The notes under the pieces: model-generated
Seen by the model: the letters and a program-made list of their open reading frames with translations, nothing else
Told to the model about the DNA's origin: nothing
Database searches by the model: none
Position numbers and translations under genes: made by a program
In this document: positions 7,550-9,965 of the stretch, piece after piece
Position numbering within the stretch: position 1 is the stretch's first letter
Layout: each line of letters starts with the position of its first letter
Assembly (NCBI GenBank): GCA_030619245.1
Contig: JAUXBS010000021.1
Location: 1-9,965 of the forward strand
Direction of reading: 5' to 3'
Origin: Clostridia bacterium
Lineage (GTDB): Bacteria; UBA6262; WVXT01; JAUXBS01
Length of the DNA stretch: 9,965 nucleotides

Positions 7550-7601
7550 GGGTCAATACTCAATGCCAATTTGTGGATAAAGGGGTCAATTTTGCATTAC
7601 A
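7550..7601 (-). repeat. Right-end tandem terminal repeats (two copies, inverted to the left end)
   Basis: Read on the - strand, 7601-7582 and about 7572-7550 are two related copies, both with ATTGACCC at the inner end. They mirror the left-end pair. The inner copies extend into a further inverted match, CCCTGTTAT (7510-7518) against ATAGCAGGG (7544-7552), 8 of 9 paired, so the whole element can fold as a long imperfect hairpin. Confidence 0.55.
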
Positions 7602-7859
7602 GAATACAAGAGGTTTTGGGAAGTAAGGAATACTGTCTTTTTTGTGTAGTGACTGCGCGAATATTTACGGAGCATGTGGAGTTAAATTTCAACACTTTAT
7701 CCTGAAGCGACATCTTGAGTGGTAGCGATAGACTAGTGCCAATGGTAGGATTATGTGTTAGCGGAAAATATTTTAGCGAAGTAATGAGCTTGCGAAGAAC
7801 AGAGCAAGAATATTTTGATAAGTCGTTCCAGCAAGGAGAAATTAGTGTGTCAGTTAGTC
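7602..7859. other. Intergenic stretch with no convincing gene
   Basis: Together with the element at 7468-7601 this makes about 394 bases between the zinc-ribbon ORF and the lipoprotein gene. I see no recognisable protein, RNA gene or terminator hairpin. The only open frame on the + strand starts with TTG at 7715, lacks a ribosome site, runs into the end of the lipoprotein gene on the other strand, and has no recognisable sequence. Short repeats of GCGAAG occur at 7778 and 7794. The stretch looks like decayed accessory DNA. Confidence 0.5.
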
Positions 7860-9395
7860 TTATTCATTTGGAACGTATTGCTTTATATATATTCCATTAT
7901 TACTATAATTAGATAAATCCACCCATACTACTACAGGATATCCTGAAATATTTATTGCTACAGCAGGGGTGCTGGATTGAGTAGAGTTATTACTTATCCC
8001 TCCTCCTGAGGCGGAGCTATCAAGCTCTTCCCAGGAAGAACCATTCCATTGCTTTAGATATATTTCTGAATCATCGTTAAGAGACTCACCCCATGCTAGC
8101 ACAAGGTTATTTGAATCATTCAACACTATAGAAGGCCTATATGAATGCTTACGAGTATCACTTATTCCATATTCTGTTGCTGAACCGCCTAGTTCTTCCC
8201 ATGTGGTACCATTCCATTGTTTTAAGTATACATTACTTATAAATGAATAAGGGGTGTCTTTCCATACAACCACAGGATTTCCTGTGTTATTTGTTATTAA
8301 TGAGGGGTATGTTGAATCTCTCGAATTACTAATACCCTCTCCTGTTGCAGAACCTGAACTAATTTCAATCCAATTACTACCATTCCACTTTTTGATGTAT
8401 ATATTACCAGTGCCAAAATAGGGTTCCTCCAATAATACGGGAGTATTCTCCCATGTGACAATTGGATTACCTGAAGTATCAATTGCTAAAGAAGGATTTG
8501 TTGAAACACATGTTCCCCCACCAGAGGCCGACCCCGTACCGATTTCTTCCCATGTGGTACCATTCCATTGTTTGACATATATTTCATTTTGGCCACTACT
8601 ATAATCACTCCATGCAACAATGGGATTTCCTTGACTGTTTATTGCTAATGTTGGGTCTGAAGAAACACCTTTATTACTTATCCCTCCTCCTGTTGCTGAA
8701 CCGCCCAGTTCTTCCCAGGCTGAACCGTTCCACCTTTTGATGTAAATTTCATTGTCTCCTGAAGTATTATCCTCCCATGCAACTGCAGGATACCCAGAAT
8801 CATCTATTGCTAACGAAAGATTTTGGGAACGACCAGAATTATTACTTATTCCTCCACCTGTAGCAGAACCATCAAGTTCTTCCCAGGCTGAACCGTTCCA
8901 CCTTTTAAGATAAATATCATAGTTCCCTGATAATTTACCATCCCATGCAACTATAATATTTCCTGAACTGTTTATTTCAATTGAAGGATCCTCTGAATAG
9001 CTAGAATCACTTATTCCATTACCAGATGCGGAACCTTCTCCGATTTCCCGCCAGCATATATACCCGAGCTGAATGTTTACTCCATCAGTATCTTTGCAGG
9101 TTATTCCGGTTTCAAAGTATGAAGTTGTGATTGTTTCTGAGGATTTGGTTACATAACCAGTACTGGATACGCTTATAATATATGTGCCATATGGCACATC
9201 TTCTATTGTATATATTCCTTCTGAGTTAGTTGTTACCGGTTTGTAACCTTCCAGGGTTACAATTGCACCTTCTATCGAGTCGGTATCTGAATCCGTGATT
9301 TTGCCGGTGATGGTTGTCTTGCAGCCGAATGGACTGAACGCCCCGATTGAGAGAAATAATAAAATTAAGGTTAGTAATAGGTATTGTTTCTTCAT
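7860..9395 (-). CDS. Secreted (probable lipo-) protein: carboxypeptidase-regulatory-like domain plus seven-repeat beta-propeller
   Basis: I do not recognise a named family, but the architecture is clear. Residues 1-24 are a signal peptide (MKKQ, then a hydrophobic core LLLTLILLFLSIGAF) ending at C25 in SPFGC. This suggests lipidation, although the -3 residue is proline, a weak lipobox. Residues about 28-92 form a CarboxypepD_reg-like beta-sandwich (GKITDSDTDSIEGAIVTLEG, then TNSEGIYTIEDVPYGTY). From W115 to the C-terminus run seven repeats of about 56 residues with tryptophans at 115, 171, 227, 282, 342, 399 and 455. Each has the order W-E-(L/I), GSA-GGGIS, P-(S/T)-(L/I)-A-I, a GNPIVAW-like strand, and IYLKQWNG. 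Seven complete units ending exactly at the C-terminus imply a seven-bladed propeller, probably a binding module at the cell surface. An AGGGGG ribosome site lies eight bases before the ATG. The gene is AT-richer than the operon to its left. Confidence 0.85.
   Translation of the reverse strand: MKKQYLLLTLILLFLSIGAFSPFGCKTTITGKITDSDTDSIEGAIVTLEGYKPVTTNSEGIYTIEDVPYGTYIISVSSTGYVTKSSETITTSYFETGITCKDTDGVNIQLGYICWREIGEGSASGNGISDSSYSEDPSIEINSSGNIIVAWDGKLSGNYDIYLKRWNGSAWEELDGSATGGGISNNSGRSQNLSLAIDDSGYPAVAWEDNTSGDNEIYIKRWNGSAWEELGGSATGGGISNKGVSSDPTLAINSQGNPIVAWSDYSSGQNEIYVKQWNGTTWEEIGTGSASGGGTCVSTNPSLAIDTSGNPIVTWENTPVLLEEPYFGTGNIYIKKWNGSNWIEISSGSATGEGISNSRDSTYPSLITNNTGNPVVVWKDTPYSFISNVYLKQWNGTTWEELGGSATEYGISDTRKHSYRPSIVLNDSNNLVLAWGESLNDDSEIYLKQWNGSSWEELDSSASGGGISNNSTQSSTPAVAINISGYPVVVWVDLSNYSNNGIYIKQYVPNE
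7863..9053 (-). repeat. Seven protein-coding repeats of about 56 codons (propeller blades)
   Basis: The seven repeat units start near W115, W171, W227, W282, W342, W399 and W455 of the encoded protein, with periods of 56, 56, 55, 60, 57, 56 and 57 residues. Some pairs are almost identical in DNA. A 32-base block is shared by 8707-8738 and 8875-8906 (168 bases apart, exactly 56 codons), and a 30-base block by 8193-8222 and 8544-8573 (351 bases apart, 117 codons). The fourth and fifth units (from W282 and W342) carry small insertions before the IYIKKWNG or VYLKQWNG strand. Confidence 0.85.
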
Positions 9396-9424
9396 AGAAA
9401 AAGCCCCCTGTTTAGTATATAGGA

Positions 9425-9453
9425 ATTATACTACAAGAATTGGGTTTTGGCAA
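9425..9453 (-). promoter_or_regulatory. Predicted sigma70-type promoter for the propeller lipoprotein gene
   Basis: On the - strand, TTGCCA (-35, 9448-9453) and a perfect TATAAT (-10, 9425-9430) are separated by exactly 17 bases. Transcription would start near 9418 and leave a leader of about 22 bases containing the AGGGGG ribosome site. The gene therefore seems to have its own transcription unit, separate from the outer-membrane gene upstream. Confidence 0.7.
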
Positions 9454-9518
9454 GGGGTTTGTGCGGGAAAGGTGGGAATAAAGAAAAATAGGATTAAGTC
9501 TTTGCCATACCGCAGAGT

Positions 9519-9551
9519 GCACGACGCGGGACTGCCTTTACGGGGTCGTGT
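9519..9551. repeat. Small GC-rich inverted repeat in the intergenic region
   Basis: CACGAC (9520-9525) and GTCGTG (9545-9550) form a perfect six-base inverted repeat, extended by one G-T pair, around a 19-base loop. It sits in a stretch of about 55 bases (9505-9560) that is clearly GC-richer than the AT-rich DNA on both sides. No run of T follows on either strand, so it is not a standard terminator. Role unknown. Confidence 0.3.
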
Positions 9552-9680
9552 TCTGTCCAGATGATTAGAACGATATACGTACCGCCGAAAATAAGATAGT
9601 AGTTGACGTTTTTCTGTATATTTTAATTGTATTCTTTTTGCTATTTAAGGCTTTCTATGGTTTTATAGAATCATATCTGA

Positions 9681-9965
9681 CTACTCAAAAAAGTATCGGG
9701 CACCAATTGATGCATTTATATTAAAACCAGTTGATGGAAACACTTCAATAATCGGTACAACTTCGAGAAATACATCTAAAGGTACCTCAGAAAAAATGTA
9801 TTCTATACCAACAACTCCACGAATTCCCATTTTGGTTTCTTTACCAATGCGAATTCGTGCACCAGGCCCATAGTAAATGGGTAATTTAACCTTTTTTATC
9901 TTAATTAAAGTGAAGTTATGCCAAAGATAATCAGAATGAACTTGAAAATAACCATTTTCACTGAA
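9681..9965 (-). CDS. Outer-membrane beta-barrel protein, C-terminal fragment (5' end outside window)
   Basis: The frame is open from the right edge of the window to a TAG at 9681-9683, giving 94 residues. They alternate hydrophobic and polar residues in long strands: LPIYYGPGARIRIGKETKMG, then GIRGVVGIEYIF, then PLDVFLEVVPIIEVFPSTG, and finally NINASIGARYFFE. This order (YYGPGARIRIG, then GIRGVVGIEY, then PLDVFLE, then a final GARYFF strand) resembles the C-terminal half of small, porin-like outer-membrane barrels. The aromatic terminal strand fits the beta-signal read by the BAM complex, except that one extra glutamate follows the phenylalanines. The start, signal peptide and most of the barrel are missing, so function is not assignable. 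It lies upstream of the propeller gene on the same strand, 285 bases away and probably in a separate transcript. It supports a diderm host. Confidence 0.7.
   Translation of the reverse strand, partial: FSENGYFQVHSDYLWHNFTLIKIKKVKLPIYYGPGARIRIGKETKMGIRGVVGIEYIFSEVPLDVFLEVVPIIEVFPSTGFNINASIGARYFFE

Larger units (their letters stand above)
7468..7601. mobile_element. IS21-like MITE/solo-ends remnant without transposase
   Basis: Both ends carry an imperfect inverted repeat. The left end reads TGTAATGAGAATTTAACCC (7468-7486). The right end (7582-7601), read inward, is TGTAATGCAAAATTGACCCC. They match at 15 of 19 positions. A second nested copy follows inside each end: TGTAATCGAATTTTAACCCC at 7492-7511, and a diverged inward copy ending ATTGACCC within 7550-7572. 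Multiple nested terminal repeats starting TGTAAT and ending ACCC are typical of IS21-family ends. There is no istA or istB between them (only about 37 bases), so this is a miniature or internally deleted element that could only move with help from a full copy. The ends might extend to 7461 and 7608, where TGTA recurs on both sides. No clear target duplication was seen. Confidence 0.6.

Noticed and set aside
7715..7912. 65-codon open frame on the + strand starting with TTG
   Set aside because: It has no ribosome site, no recognisable sequence, and its last 50 or so bases are antisense to the well-supported propeller gene.
7863..9053. CRISPR-like array suggested by regularly spaced repeats
   Set aside because: The repeats are in-frame coding units of about 168 bases with graded divergence, not short identical repeats with unique spacers.
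9448..9464. Possible sigma54 promoter (TTGGCA...TTTGTGC) on the + strand
   Set aside because: The GG and GC elements are not at the required spacing and no gene lies downstream on that strand. The same bases fit the -35 box of a good sigma70 promoter on the - strand.
9295..9564. 89-codon open frame on the + strand
   Set aside because: It begins inside the signal-peptide region of the propeller gene on the opposite strand and crosses that gene's promoter. The protein has no family features.
9653..9670. TTCTAT/ATAGAA hairpin downstream of the outer-membrane gene as a terminator
   Set aside because: A short A-T-rich stem with no adjacent T-run in the direction of transcription.

Overview
The window looks like a piece of chromosome from a diderm (outer-membrane) bacterium. 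Support comes from a C-terminal outer-membrane beta-barrel fragment at the right end, an exported probable lipoprotein beside it, and ordinary bacterial housekeeping genes. Protein style (an Asp/Glu-tRNA amidotransferase pair, a NifV/LeuA-like synthase, Jag next to MnmE) would suit an uncultivated lineage, but I cannot name the phylum from sequence alone.

Left part (1-3223). The window opens inside a response-regulator receiver domain on the + strand. It converges on a gatA-gatB operon on the - strand, which encodes the glutamyl/aspartyl-tRNA amidotransferase. The two gat genes overlap by 14 bases. gatC is not next to them. A good sigma70-type promoter lies just upstream of gatA.

Middle part (3224-7200). 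A compact divergent intergenic region carries promoters for both sides. The rightward promoter drives a tight + strand operon of four genes: nucleoside diphosphate kinase (ndk), a homocitrate/isopropylmalate-synthase-family enzyme, the RNA-binding protein KhpB/Jag, and the tRNA-modifying GTPase MnmE. The genes overlap or are separated by a few bases, so they are probably co-transcribed and partly translationally coupled. The predicted ndk transcript starts at or next to its own ATG, so it appears leaderless. In many bacteria jag and mnmE sit downstream of yidC; here the position is taken by ndk and the synthase gene.

Right part (7201-9965). The DNA becomes visibly more AT-rich and looks accessory. 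A small zinc-ribbon ORF, probably a gene remnant, ends at the edge of a roughly 134-bp element. That element has nested inverted terminal repeats of IS21-like type and no transposase (a MITE-like remnant). About 260 bases follow with no convincing gene. A - strand gene then encodes a secreted, probably lipid-anchored protein: a carboxypeptidase-regulatory-like beta-sandwich followed by seven repeats of about 56 residues, which I read as a complete seven-bladed beta-propeller. It has its own strong promoter. The window ends in the 3' part of an outer-membrane beta-barrel gene on the same strand.

I did not find a CRISPR array, a tRNA or rRNA gene, or a recognisable defence system. The points most worth a second look are the leaderless ndk promoter, the unusual ndk-synthase-jag-mnmE order, the transposase-less IS21-like element, and the seven-repeat propeller gene with DNA-level repeat identity.
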